From positions 1 to 45,121 of the forward strand of contig JANYET010000062.1 of the NCBI GenBank assembly GCA_025359785.1: a stretch of DNA of 45,121 nucleotides. Direction: 5' to 3'. The position numbers were made by a program, and so were the translations under genes. Below are positions 38,000 through 45,121 of this stretch, one piece after another (the first letter of the stretch is position 1; every line of letters starts with the position of its first letter). This stretch comes from Alphaproteobacteria bacterium (GTDB taxonomy: Bacteria > Pseudomonadota > Alphaproteobacteria > Caulobacterales > Caulobacteraceae). A model generated the notes under the pieces. It was not told the DNA's origin, did no database searches, and saw only the letters and a program-made list of their open reading frames with translations.

Positions 38000-38863
38000 C
38001 TAGCGGCCCTTGCGGACGAAGTCGGCGATCAGGCCTGCCACCTCGCGCGGATGCTCGATCTGCATCAGATGGCCGGTGTCTTTGACCACCAGCCGGGTCG
38101 AGCCGGGGATCAGCACGGCGGCGGCGCCGGCGATGGCGTGCACGTCGGGGATATCCCACTCGCCCTCAAGGATCAGGGTCGGCATCTTCAGGTCCGGGAG
38201 GCGTTTGAGGTCCGAGGGCCAGCCTTTGATCTTGTCGTTCGACTGATGCTTCAGGTCCTGGGGGTTTGCCTTGACCAAGGCGACCGCCCTGTCCCGCGCG
38301 GCCTCGTGGCCAGGGGCCATTAGCCAGGGGTCTTTGCGCGCGTTGGCGACGACGCCGTCGAAGTTGCCGATGATCATCGGCAGGGCGATGTGCAGGTTGC
38401 GGTCGTTGAAGTGCTTGGACATCTGGAAGCCGTTGATCACCGAGCCCGAGATGATCAGGCGGTCCACCTGCTCGGGATGCAGGACGGCATAGGAGACGGC
38501 CAGGCCGCCACCGAACGAGAAGCCCACCAGGCTGGCGTGCTCCATCTTCGCCGCGGCCATGACCGCGGCGAGATCGTCCTGCGGAGCGTAAAGCGCCTTG
38601 GCCGCCGGCGACCTGCCGTAGCCACGCCGATCGTAGCGGACGACGCGGAAATCCCTGCAGAGGATCGGCCACAGGTCGTCAAAGCTGGCGGAGTTGATGA
38701 CGCCATCGTGGATCAGGACGATGGCCTGCTTGTTGGTATCCTGGCGACCCTCGCCGCAAATCTCGTAGGAAAGCTGGCCGCCGTCGACATCGACCATCTG
38801 CGCCCGCGCGGCGCCCGTCGAAAACGTTAGCGCGCAGACAAGCGCCATCAATCGCCCGATCAT
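38000..38863 (-). CDS. Secreted alpha/beta-fold hydrolase
   Basis: A 287-residue alpha/beta hydrolase with a signal peptide (MIGRLMALVCALTFSTGAARAQ, cleavage near ARA-Q), so it acts in the periplasm or outside. The nucleophile elbow is GFSFGG with Ser116. The acid is Asp in EGEWDIPD and the base His in DTGHLMQIEHP near the C-terminus. The oxyanion segment is IHDGVINSASFDDLW; the usual HG pair is replaced by HD. AAGGAG lies 8 bases before the ATG. The substrate cannot be read. It stands alone next to the DUF2975 cassette. Confidence 0.87.
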   Translation of the reverse strand: MIGRLMALVCALTFSTGAARAQMVDVDGGQLSYEICGEGRQDTNKQAIVLIHDGVINSASFDDLWPILCRDFRVVRYDRRGYGRSPAAKALYAPQDDLAAVMAAAKMEHASLVGFSFGGGLAVSYAVLHPEQVDRLIISGSVINGFQMSKHFNDRNLHIALPMIIGNFDGVVANARKDPWLMAPGHEAARDRAVALVKANPQDLKHQSNDKIKGWPSDLKRLPDLKMPTLILEGEWDIPDVHAIAGAAAVLIPGSTRLVVKDTGHLMQIEHPREVAGLIADFVRKGR

Positions 38864-38900
38864 CGGTCGTTCTCCTTCATTCGGTCCTAAGGGGGTCAGG

Positions 38901-39152
38901 TCAGCTGGCTATTCGCAGCGGTTCGACGTCCGCGGCCGCGGCGTGCTCGTCGGGCACGAATTCCAAGAGATCACCCGGCTGGCACTCCAGGAACCGGCAG
39001 ATCGCCTCCAGGGTGGAAAAGCGCAGGCCTTTCACCTTGCCCGACTTCAGCAGCGAGAGGTTGGCGTCGGTGATGCCGATGGCGCGGGCGAGCGTGTTGG
39101 AGCGGACCTTGCGCCGGGCCATCATCACGTCGAGGCGGATCACGATAGCCAT
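38901..39152 (-). CDS. Small Cro/CI-type HTH regulator
   Basis: An 83-residue DNA-binding protein (HTH_26/XRE-like). After MAIVIRLDVMMARRKVRS comes the helix-turn-helix ARAIGITDANLSLLKSGKV, then FSTLEAICRFLECQPGDLLEF, the standard end of the fold. A short Ala/Asp tail follows. The ATG (39152-39150) shares a base with the stop of the upstream DUF2975 gene (TGATG), and GAGGG in that gene's last codons acts as ribosome binding site. DUF2975 membrane proteins are often paired with a small HTH protein of this kind (Bacillus YoaS-YozG is the model). It likely regulates its own cassette. Confidence 0.9.
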   Translation of the reverse strand: MAIVIRLDVMMARRKVRSNTLARAIGITDANLSLLKSGKVKGLRFSTLEAICRFLECQPGDLLEFVPDEHAAAADVEPLRIAS

Positions 39153-39745
39153 CAGACGAAGCCCTCGCGGTCCTGCTCGATCTCGTGTCCAGCCTGCATG
39201 ACCAGCGCGATGACGAAGACGACCGCGCCCAGGATCAGCTCCTGCACCGCAGCCATGTGGGCCCACATCTTGTCGATCTCGTAGCCGGTGGCGCTGAGCA
39301 CCAGGTGGCAGAGGAACGGCAGGGCCGCGTCGGCGATCAGGCAGAGCCCCATCCCCTGGATCAGCCGCGCATTGCGGGCAGTGAACACTGCGCCTTGGCT
39401 GTAGAGCCGGAAGAGCGAACGCAGCGACCAGAACAGCACCAGCGACGGCGCGGCGCGGATCAGCACGTCCACCGCGTAGACCAGCCGCTGATCGGACCGC
39501 CAAGTGTGGAACGGCACAAAGTCCGCCGGCAGCGGATCGGTGGTGAGCAGGCCGCCGCGCGGCCCGATGGCGATCATCTCGCCCCGATAGAAAAACAAGA
39601 CCCAGAGGCTGAAGACTGCCAGCGCGACGAAGGCCCAGAACAGGATGGCGAAGAGCAGCTCGAACCCGCGGCTGGCGGCGCGCAGTTTGCGGAAGCTGGG
39701 CGTCGGCGCCGGCCGCGGCGGAGCGATATCGACGATCGAGGCCAT
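39152..39745 (-). CDS. DUF2975 family membrane protein, second copy
   Basis: A 197-residue membrane protein of the DUF2975 type. Four hydrophobic segments: FELLFAILFWAFVALAVFSLW, a central one around LVYAVDVLIRAAPSLVLFWSL, one in LIQGMGLCLIADAALPFL and LILGAVVFVIALVMQ at the end. RLYSQGAVFTARNARLI is the DUF2975 signature (FxxGxVFTxxNxxxI). The C-terminus AGHEIEQDREGFV nearly matches that of the first copy. Starts with ATG 39745 overlapping the previous stop (TGATG). Function unknown. Confidence 0.87.
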   Translation of the reverse strand: MASIVDIAPPRPAPTPSFRKLRAASRGFELLFAILFWAFVALAVFSLWVLFFYRGEMIAIGPRGGLLTTDPLPADFVPFHTWRSDQRLVYAVDVLIRAAPSLVLFWSLRSLFRLYSQGAVFTARNARLIQGMGLCLIADAALPFLCHLVLSATGYEIDKMWAHMAAVQELILGAVVFVIALVMQAGHEIEQDREGFV

Positions 39746-40320
39746 CAGACAATGCCCTCGCGGTCTTCCTCGATCTCCCGGCCGGCCCGCATCATCAGGG
39801 CCGCGACGATCACCACGACGCCGAGCGCGGGCTCCCAGAGGCCTTGCACCCGCGACTCGACGACCAGCCGTCCGGTCAGGATCACTTGCCAGGCCTGAGC
39901 CGCCGCCGCGTCGAGGATCAGCCAGATGCCCACGGCGCGCACCGCGTTCGCGGCGGCGCGGCTGAACACCTCGCCCTTCCCGAAGCGGTCGAAGAGGTCT
40001 TGCAGGTTCCAGAGGATCACCAGCAGCGGCGCCGACCGCACAATTGTCAGCAGCGCATAGAGGCAACGCCGGCCCGGTGGGGTGTCGTGCAGGAGGAGAT
40101 GCGAGCGATCGGCGGCCAGGGTGAATAGCGCCGGCCCAACCTTCAGCACCTGCCCGCCGTCGGCCACCATCTGGATCGCCGTCGCGGCCACGCCGGCCAC
40201 GGACAGGCCGAAGAAGATCGCAAACAACGGCTGCAGGCTGCGCCCGGCGCCGCGGATCTTCAGATCGTTGGGACTGGGCGACTCGGCCACAGGCGGCGGC
40301 AAGTCGACGATGGTGGACAT
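39745..40320 (-). CDS. DUF2975 family membrane protein, first copy
   Basis: A 191-residue paralogue of the next gene: similar length, four hydrophobic segments, the FGKGEVFSRAAANAVRAVG form of the DUF2975 signature, and a matching C-terminal AGREIEEDREGIV. Identity outside these parts looks low, so the duplication is old or the pair was acquired together. GAGGAGA lies 6 bases before the ATG at 40320, so this is the first gene of the three-gene cassette. Its stop and the next start share a base (TGATG). Function unknown. Confidence 0.87.
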   Translation of the reverse strand: MSTIVDLPPPVAESPSPNDLKIRGAGRSLQPLFAIFFGLSVAGVAATAIQMVADGGQVLKVGPALFTLAADRSHLLLHDTPPGRRCLYALLTIVRSAPLLVILWNLQDLFDRFGKGEVFSRAAANAVRAVGIWLILDAAAAQAWQVILTGRLVVESRVQGLWEPALGVVVIVAALMMRAGREIEEDREGIV

Positions 40321-40349
40321 CGGCGGTCTCCTCAGAGAAGACCCACAGC

Positions 40350-40375
40350 GTCTTACATCAAATAATTTCTGTCAA
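40350..40375 (-). promoter_or_regulatory. Candidate promoter of the DUF2975 cassette
   Basis: The 66-base gap before the cassette is AT-rich. On the minus strand TTGACA (40375-40370) is a perfect -35, but the nearest -10 (TAAGAC, 40355-40350) is only 14 bases away, too close for a normal promoter. An activator or the cassette's own HTH protein may be needed. Two AATTAT motifs flank the -35 as a possible operator. Confidence 0.4.
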
Positions 40376-40386
40376 ACGATAATTCA

Positions 40387-42084
40387 CTACAGCCGCAGCA
40401 CCGTCGTCTCGACTACCGGCCGGCGGCCCCAGATGCGTTGTGCGGCCTTTTTCACCGCCCGGGACATGGCCGCCTCGACATCCTCGTCGACATCGCGCTG
40501 CTCGCCCCGCAGGCGGCCGAGCGCCTGTTCGGCCTCGTCGGCCAAGTCGTCGAGGATATCGTCGAGGGGATAGTCCGGTTCCGACGGCAGGCCCATGGCG
40601 CGGACCTGCGGGCCGGAGACGATCTTGTTCTTGCCGTCGAGGACGACCGAGACCGCGACCATGCCGTTGGAGGCGGCGTGGCGGCGCTCGCGCAGGGCGT
40701 CGCCGTTCTCCGCCGTCACCATGCCGCCGTCGACATAGAGCCGCCCGGCGGGGACCTCGTCGATGATCGCCGCACGGCCAGGGGCCAGGCGGACCATGTC
40801 ACCGTTGCGCGGCGTCACCTGCTGCGGCACCTGCAGGTCACGGGCGAAGGCGGCGTGTTCCAAGAGATGGCGGCGTTCGCCATGGGTCGGGACGGCGATT
40901 TCCGGCCGCGCCCAGCGGTACATCTCGGCGAGTTCGTCGCGGCAGGGGTGGCCGGAGACGTGGATGCCCGGGTGGTCGCGCTCGGTGTAGAGGCGCACGC
41001 CGCGGTCGGCGAGCTTGTCCTGCAGATTGCGGATCGGGATCTCGTTGCCGGGGATCACGCGGCTGGAGAACACCACGGAGTCGCCGCCACTCAGGCTCAC
41101 GTGCGGGTGGGTGCCGTCGGCGATGCGGGCCAGCGCCGCCCTGCCCTCGCCCTGGCTGCCGGTGCACAGGTACAGAACCTTGTCCGGCGGGAATTTCTTG
41201 GCCTCGCTGTCGTCCAGGAACGGGGCCAGACCCTGCATCAGGCCCACGGACTTGGCGGCGGCCGACATGCGGTGCATGGAGCGCCCCGCCAGGCAGACGC
41301 GGCGGCCGTTGGCTTCCGCCGCGCGGGCGATGGAATCCATGCGCGCCACGTTGGAGGCGAAGCAGGCGACGGCCACCTTGCCCTTCAGGCTGCCGATCAG
41401 CGGGATCAGGGTCTTGCGCACCTCGGCCTCGGAGCCGGCGTGGCCATCGACGAAGACGTTGGTCGAGTCGCAGACCATGGCCAGGATACCCTCGTCACCC
41501 AGCTTCTGAATGGCGTCGCTATCGGTCACGGCGCCCAGCAGAGGGTCGGGGTCGATCTTCCAGTCGCCGGTGTGCAGGATGGTCCCGAGCGGCGTGCGGA
41601 TGGCCAGGCCATTGGGCTCGGGGATCGAGTGGGTGAGCGTGATCAGCTCCAGCTCGAAGGGGCCCAGCGAGATCTTGCCGCTGAGCGGGACCTCGGTGAT
41701 CTGGGCTTCTTCCAGCAGGCCCGCCTCGCGCAGTTTCTCGCGCAGGATGAAGGCGGTGAAGGGCGTGGCGTAGATCGGCGCCTTGAACCGCGGCCAGAGC
41801 CAGGCGACCGCGCCGATGTGGTCCTCGTGGGCGTGGGTCAGCACGATGCCCAGCAGACGATGGGCGTTCGCCTCCATGAAGGTCGGGTCGGGCAGGATGA
41901 CCTCGACGCCGGGCGTGGTCTGGTCGCCAAAGGTGATGCCGAGGTCGACCACGATCCACTTGCGGTCGTGCGGCGGCCCGAAGCCGTAGAGGTTGAAGTT
42001 CATGCCGATCTCGTTCGACCCGCCGAGCGGCAGGAAAACGAGTTCGTCGGCGCCCTTACTTGGTATTGGGGAGACTTTGGTCAT
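40387..42084 (-). CDS. rnj: Ribonuclease J
   Basis: A 565-residue metallo-beta-lactamase/beta-CASP ribonuclease with 5'-3' exo- and endonuclease activity, acting in mRNA decay and rRNA maturation. The zinc motif is HAHEDHIG (His84, His86, Asp88, His89). CDSTNVFVDGHAGSEA and CTGSQGEGRAAL are in the beta-CASP part, GHPCRDELAEMYRWARPEIAVPTHGE closes the active site. A C-terminal domain of ~110 residues ends at VVETTVLRL. Start ATG follows the coaX stop with no gap (TAAATG). Alphaproteobacteria commonly have RNase J beside RNase E. Confidence 0.95.
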   Translation of the reverse strand: MTKVSPIPSKGADELVFLPLGGSNEIGMNFNLYGFGPPHDRKWIVVDLGITFGDQTTPGVEVILPDPTFMEANAHRLLGIVLTHAHEDHIGAVAWLWPRFKAPIYATPFTAFILREKLREAGLLEEAQITEVPLSGKISLGPFELELITLTHSIPEPNGLAIRTPLGTILHTGDWKIDPDPLLGAVTDSDAIQKLGDEGILAMVCDSTNVFVDGHAGSEAEVRKTLIPLIGSLKGKVAVACFASNVARMDSIARAAEANGRRVCLAGRSMHRMSAAAKSVGLMQGLAPFLDDSEAKKFPPDKVLYLCTGSQGEGRAALARIADGTHPHVSLSGGDSVVFSSRVIPGNEIPIRNLQDKLADRGVRLYTERDHPGIHVSGHPCRDELAEMYRWARPEIAVPTHGERRHLLEHAAFARDLQVPQQVTPRNGDMVRLAPGRAAIIDEVPAGRLYVDGGMVTAENGDALRERRHAASNGMVAVSVVLDGKNKIVSGPQVRAMGLPSEPDYPLDDILDDLADEAEQALGRLRGEQRDVDEDVEAAMSRAVKKAAQRIWGRRPVVETTVLRL

Positions 42085-42867
42085 TTACGCTTTCACGGCC
42101 GCGTTGCGGCGGTAGATTTCGAGCATGCCCCGGATCGTCAGATCGGGATCGAAGTGGTCGATGGAGCTGGTCGCTCCGTGGAAGAGCGAGGCGACGCCGC
42201 CGGTTCCGACGACCGTCATGGGCTTACCCCACTCGGCCTTGATCCGCGTCACCAGGCCCTCGATGAGCGCGATGTAGCCCCAGAAGACGCCGGACTGCAT
42301 GGCCGCCACCGTGTCCTTGCCAATGGCGGTGTTGCCGCGCGGCCGCTGGATCGCCACGCGCGGCAGCTTGGCCGCCGCCTGGTGCAGGGCTTCCATCGAC
42401 AGGTTGATGCCCGGCGCGATGGCGCAGCCCTCCATCCCGCCGTCCGCGGCGATGACGTCGAAGGTGGTGGCGGTGCCGCTGTCGATGACGATCAGGTCGC
42501 CGGGATAGAGCACGTGCGCGCCGATGGCGTTGACCAGCCGGTCGGCGCCGGCTTCCGACGGCTTGTCGATCCGCACCTCGATGCCGAGGTCGACGTTCTC
42601 GCCGATCACCAGGGGTTCGACCTTCAGGTAGCGGCGCGCCAGGTTGCGCAGGTTGAAGATCGACTGCGGCACCACGCTGGAGACGATGCAGCCGTCAAAG
42701 ACCCCGAACTGCAGGCCGGCCATGGCCAGCAGCTGCGACAACCAGACGGCGTATTCGTCCGCCGTGCGGGTGGAATGGGTGGCCGAGCGCCACTGGGCGA
42801 TCCAGTCCTTGCCGTCATGCACGGCGAAGAGCGTGTTGGTGTTACCCTGTTCGATGGCCAGCAGCAT
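42085..42867 (-). CDS. coaX: Type III pantothenate kinase
   Basis: A 260-residue CoaX enzyme, first step of coenzyme A synthesis; the family is insensitive to CoA feedback and needs a monovalent cation. Motifs: [19 protein letters not shown] (ATP site), [33 protein letters not shown] and GTGGVASLF. The first motif has Glu where many CoaX enzymes carry Asp (D-x-GNT), a variant I expect in Caulobacteraceae. It lies 4 bases after birA and ends right at the rnj start. Confidence 0.95.
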   Translation of the reverse strand: MLLAIEQGNTNTLFAVHDGKDWIAQWRSATHSTRTADEYAVWLSQLLAMAGLQFGVFDGCIVSSVVPQSIFNLRNLARRYLKVEPLVIGENVDLGIEVRIDKPSEAGADRLVNAIGAHVLYPGDLIVIDSGTATTFDVIAADGGMEGCAIAPGINLSMEALHQAAAKLPRVAIQRPRGNTAIGKDTVAAMQSGVFWGYIALIEGLVTRIKAEWGKPMTVVGTGGVASLFHGATSSIDHFDPDLTIRGMLEIYRRNAAVKA

Positions 42868-42871
42868 GAGG

Positions 42872-43624
42872 TCAGGCCTCTCCGAAGAAGACGTCGCCGG
42901 CCGTTATGCGCTCCAGCGCGCCGTCGTCCAGCCGTAGCCGAAGCGCCCCGTCCGGGTCCATGCCCTCGGCGACGCCGGCCAGGGTGCGATTGGGCAGGCG
43001 CGCCTCGCACCGCTGGCCGAGCCCATGGGCCCGCAGCGTCCAGGCCTGCGCGATGGGGGGAAACCCTTGCGTCGCCCAGAGCGTGCGCCAGGCCTCGAAC
43101 CGCGACGCCAGAACCTGGATGGCGGCCTCGGGCTTCGGCGGCGGACCGGGCATGTAGTCGGCGAAGGCGGTCGCGGGCTGTTCGGTGTCGCCGGGCGCGT
43201 GAGCCAGGTTGATGCCGATGCCGACCGCCAGCCACAGGCGGCCATCCGCGCGCGCGCCGGACTCCACCAGGATGCCCACGGCCTTGCGGCCGAACACCAG
43301 CACGTCGTTGGGCCATTTCAGCCGCGCCGCGCCGCCGCCCAGGCAGGCGTCGGCCAGGTCGCAGGCGGCGAGCGCGGCGACGAACGACAGCTGCGCCGCC
43401 TCGGCGGGCGCGACGTCCGTGGTGGTCAGCAGGGTCGCGGCGACGTTGCCGGTCTCTGTCGACCAGTTGCGGCCCCGGCGGCCCCGGCCGGCGGTCTGCC
43501 GCGTCGCGGTGATCCAAACCGGACCGCCCTCGCCGGCTTCCGCGCGGCGCCGCGCCTCGGCGTTGGTGGAGTCGATCTCGTCGTAGGCCTCGATCGGCGG
43601 ATGGTCGGCCAATGCCCTAGGCAA
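42872..43624 (-). CDS. birA: Biotin-[acetyl-CoA-carboxylase] ligase
   Basis: A 250-residue class I biotin protein ligase that activates biotin with ATP and loads it on the biotin carboxyl carrier protein. The biotinyl-AMP loop is [12 protein letters not shown], followed by [20 protein letters not shown]. The N-terminal DNA-binding domain of E. coli BirA is missing, so it should not repress the bio genes. The likely start is a TTG at 43624 ([10 protein letters not shown]...), which overlaps the nuoN stop by 8 bases; a second TTG at 43612 is the alternative. No ATG is available before the conserved [11 protein letters not shown]. Confidence 0.93.
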   Translation of the reverse strand: MPRALADHPPIEAYDEIDSTNAEARRRAEAGEGGPVWITATRQTAGRGRRGRNWSTETGNVAATLLTTTDVAPAEAAQLSFVAALAACDLADACLGGGAARLKWPNDVLVFGRKAVGILVESGARADGRLWLAVGIGINLAHAPGDTEQPATAFADYMPGPPPKPEAAIQVLASRFEAWRTLWATQGFPPIAQAWTLRAHGLGQRCEARLPNRTLAGVAEGMDPDGALRLRLDDGALERITAGDVFFGEA

Positions 43625-45047
43625 GCCCGAAGGCGTGCGCGGCCTTCTTGGCGGCGGGCTCGATCCAGACCAGCGCGCCCAGGACCAGCGGGAAGGAGAA
43701 CAACGCCAGACCCACGGCCACGGCGCGGGCTTCGAACGGCGGCTTGTCGGTCGCCCCCTCGCCGGCGTCGAACCACATCACCTTGATCAGGCGCAGATAG
43801 TAGAAGGCGGCCACGACGGAGCCCACGAGACCCAGGGCCGCGGCGACCGGCAGACCGGCGTTCAGCGCCGCCTTGAAGACGAAATACTTCGCCCAGAAAC
43901 CGGAGAACGGCGGCAGGCCCAGCGCCGACAGCGAAAACGCGGTCATGGCCAGCGCGATGCCCGGCTGTTCCTTGAAGAGGCCGGCCATGTCCTGGAAGCT
44001 TTCCATCGCCTTGCCGCGGCGCGACAGCGCGGCCAGGCAGGCGAAGAAGCCGGTCACGTCGACCATGTAGAGGACCATGAAGATCAGCATCGACTGGACG
44101 CCCTCGGCGGTGCCGGAGGACAGGCCGATGATCGCGTAGCCGACGTTGGCGATGGAGGAATAGGCCCACAGGCGCTTGAGGTTCGATTGCGCAAGGCCGG
44201 CGAAGGCGCCGACCGCGACCGAGATCAAGCCGAGCGCCACCAGCACCTGCTGCCACTGGACGACCGCTCCGCCGAAGCCCTGGCCCAGCAGGCGGGCGAA
44301 CAGCACCATGGCGGCGAGCTTCGGGGCGGCGGCGAAGAAGGCCACGACCGGGGTGGGCGCGCCCTCGTAGACGTCCGGCGTCCACATGTGGAACGGCGCG
44401 GCGGAAACCTTGAAGGCCAGGCCGCAGATCAGGAAGACCAGCCCGAACAGCACGCCGGTGTGGGCGCCGTGCTGGACGGCCGCGGCGATATCGGTGAACA
44501 GCGTCGATCCGGCAAAGCCGTAGACCAGGCTCGCGCCATAGAGCAGCAGGCCGGACGAGAGCGCGCCCAGCACGAAATACTTCAGGCCGGCTTCCGAGGC
44601 CTTGGCGTTGTCGCGGTGCATGGCGGCCAGGACGTAGAGCGCCAGGCTGTGCAGCTCGACCCCGATGTAGAGCGAGATCAGGTCGCCGGCCGAGACCATC
44701 ATCCCCATGCCGAGCGCGGCCAGCACGATGAGCACCGGGAATTCGAAATTATGCACCCCTCGCCGCTCGAACCAGGGCTGGCCCAGCGGGATGGCGATGG
44801 CGCTGGCCACGAAGATCGCCACCTGCGCGAAGGCCGACGCATCGTCGGCGATGATGCCGCCGGAGAAGCCGCGCCCCAGGGGACCGGTGGCCGCCTGGAA
44901 CGCCGCGGCGGCCAGCACCAGACCGCCGCCCCAGCCGACCGCGCGGGCGGCCTTCGGGGCGAACGCGCCGGCGACGAGCAGCACCAGCGCGCCGATGGCG
45001 AGGATCAGTTCGGGATAGGCCAGGCCAAGATCGGCGGAGAAGGTCAT
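43617..45047 (-). CDS. nuoN: NADH-quinone oxidoreductase subunit N
   Basis: A 476-residue antiporter-like membrane subunit of respiratory complex I, with about 14 hydrophobic helices. Conserved charged residues are visible: Glu in SLYIGVELHSLALYVLAAM, Lys in KYFVLGALSSGLLLYG and Lys in GLAFKVSAAPFHMWTPDVYEGAP. The broken-helix segment PPFSGFWAKYFVFKAAL is typical of NuoN. ATG 45047 (MTFSADLGL) is 7 bases after the nuoM stop. The frame continues a few codons upstream, but that would overlap nuoM. It is the last gene of the nuo operon and is followed by birA. Confidence 0.95.
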   Translation of the reverse strand: MTFSADLGLAYPELILAIGALVLLVAGAFAPKAARAVGWGGGLVLAAAAFQAATGPLGRGFSGGIIADDASAFAQVAIFVASAIAIPLGQPWFERRGVHNFEFPVLIVLAALGMGMMVSAGDLISLYIGVELHSLALYVLAAMHRDNAKASEAGLKYFVLGALSSGLLLYGASLVYGFAGSTLFTDIAAAVQHGAHTGVLFGLVFLICGLAFKVSAAPFHMWTPDVYEGAPTPVVAFFAAAPKLAAMVLFARLLGQGFGGAVVQWQQVLVALGLISVAVGAFAGLAQSNLKRLWAYSSIANVGYAIIGLSSGTAEGVQSMLIFMVLYMVDVTGFFACLAALSRRGKAMESFQDMAGLFKEQPGIALAMTAFSLSALGLPPFSGFWAKYFVFKAALNAGLPVAAALGLVGSVVAAFYYLRLIKVMWFDAGEGATDKPPFEARAVAVGLALFSFPLVLGALVWIEPAAKKAAHAFGLA

Positions 45048-45054
45048 CTGAAGT

Positions 45055-45121
45055 TTAGCCCCCAATGGCCGCTTGGTAGGCCGAGACCAGATGGTCCACG
45101 GAGGCCTGGGTCAGGTTCATC
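45055..45121 (-). CDS. nuoM: NADH-quinone oxidoreductase subunit M, C-terminal end
   Basis: Only the last 21 codons or so are in the window: the minus strand reads MNLTQASVDHLVSAYQAAIG then Gly and TAA (45057-45055). That this is NuoM is inferred from its place directly before nuoN, the standard nuoM-nuoN order, and from a tail of the type that ends alphaproteobacterial NuoM. The rest of the gene lies beyond the right edge. Confidence 0.7.
   Translation of the reverse strand, partial: MNLTQASVDHLVSAYQAAIGG

Noticed and set aside
40438..43212. Plus-strand open frame of 924 codons
   Set aside because: Lies antisense to rnj, coaX and part of birA, which have full family motifs. Long antisense frames are expected at this GC; the translation is His/Gly/Ala/Arg-rich without any domain.

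Overview
The window is a high-GC chromosomal segment of an alphaproteobacterium, most likely a member of the Caulobacteraceae (Caulobacter or, more likely, Phenylobacterium). The basis is gene order and family type: trpGDC - lexA - comEC/gltX - gltA - lpx cluster - bamA - rseP/mmpA - dxr - cdsA - uppS - frr - pyrH - tsf - rpsB - dnaE - lolDC - proS - mce - rnj - coaX - birA - nuoNM. Other pointers are the alphaproteobacterial LexA box (GAAC-N7-GAAC), LpxI instead of LpxH, a short ProRS, and a long acidic tail on S2. No database search was possible, so the genus is an inference.

Layout: (1) 1-330, edge of an unrecognised low-GC gene (about 46% GC by hand count), minus strand. (2) 427-2514, an N-acyl-D-amino-acid deacylase-type amidohydrolase and a small membrane protein, both minus. 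(3) 2598-5002, trpG-trpD-trpC, plus. (4) 5096-6354, lexA with its own LexA box, then a small alanine-rich lipoprotein. (5) 6375-8803, comEC and an overlapping ASCH-domain gene, minus, divergent from gltX-gltA (8862-11610) and a secreted type B carboxylesterase (11640-13202). (6) 13199-28277, one long minus-strand block of 15 envelope and translation genes, read from rpsB down to lpxB. (7) 28529-36845, a small secreted protein gene, then a minus-strand block mce - DUF1467 - proS - lolC - lolD - sidA - dnaE. (8) 36933-40320, accessory genes: an aldo/keto reductase, a secreted alpha/beta hydrolase and a three-gene DUF2975-DUF2975-HTH cassette. (9) 40387-45121, rnj - coaX - birA - nuoN - nuoM (partial), minus. 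No gene-free stretch exceeds 300 bases. I saw no rRNA, tRNA, insertion sequence, prophage or CRISPR array.

The most notable item is a 29-codon gene at 32304-32393 (minus), between lolD and dnaE. It encodes a single-membrane-segment peptide with a good ribosome binding site and lies behind a perfect GTTC-N7-GTTC LexA box. Size, topology, SOS box and position next to dnaE all match SidA, the SOS-induced division inhibitor of Caulobacter crescentus. With lexA in the same window and its own matching box, the regulator and one of its likely targets are both visible, and dnaE may be transcribed from the same SOS-controlled region. The second item worth attention is the translationally coupled pair of divergent DUF2975 membrane paralogues with a small Cro/CI-type regulator (38901-40320). 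The third is a perfect 23-bp inverted repeat between proS and lolC.

Functionally the core is envelope biogenesis: lipid A synthesis (lpxD, lpxA, lpxI, lpxB), fatty acid supply (fabZ), outer membrane protein assembly (bamA, ompH/skp), lipoprotein release (lolC, lolD), phospholipid precursor (cdsA), undecaprenyl and isoprenoid supply (dxr, uppS) and intramembrane proteolysis (rseP). It is interleaved with translation genes (rpsB, tsf, frr, proS, gltX), UMP kinase and central metabolism (gltA, mce, coaX, birA, nuoN).
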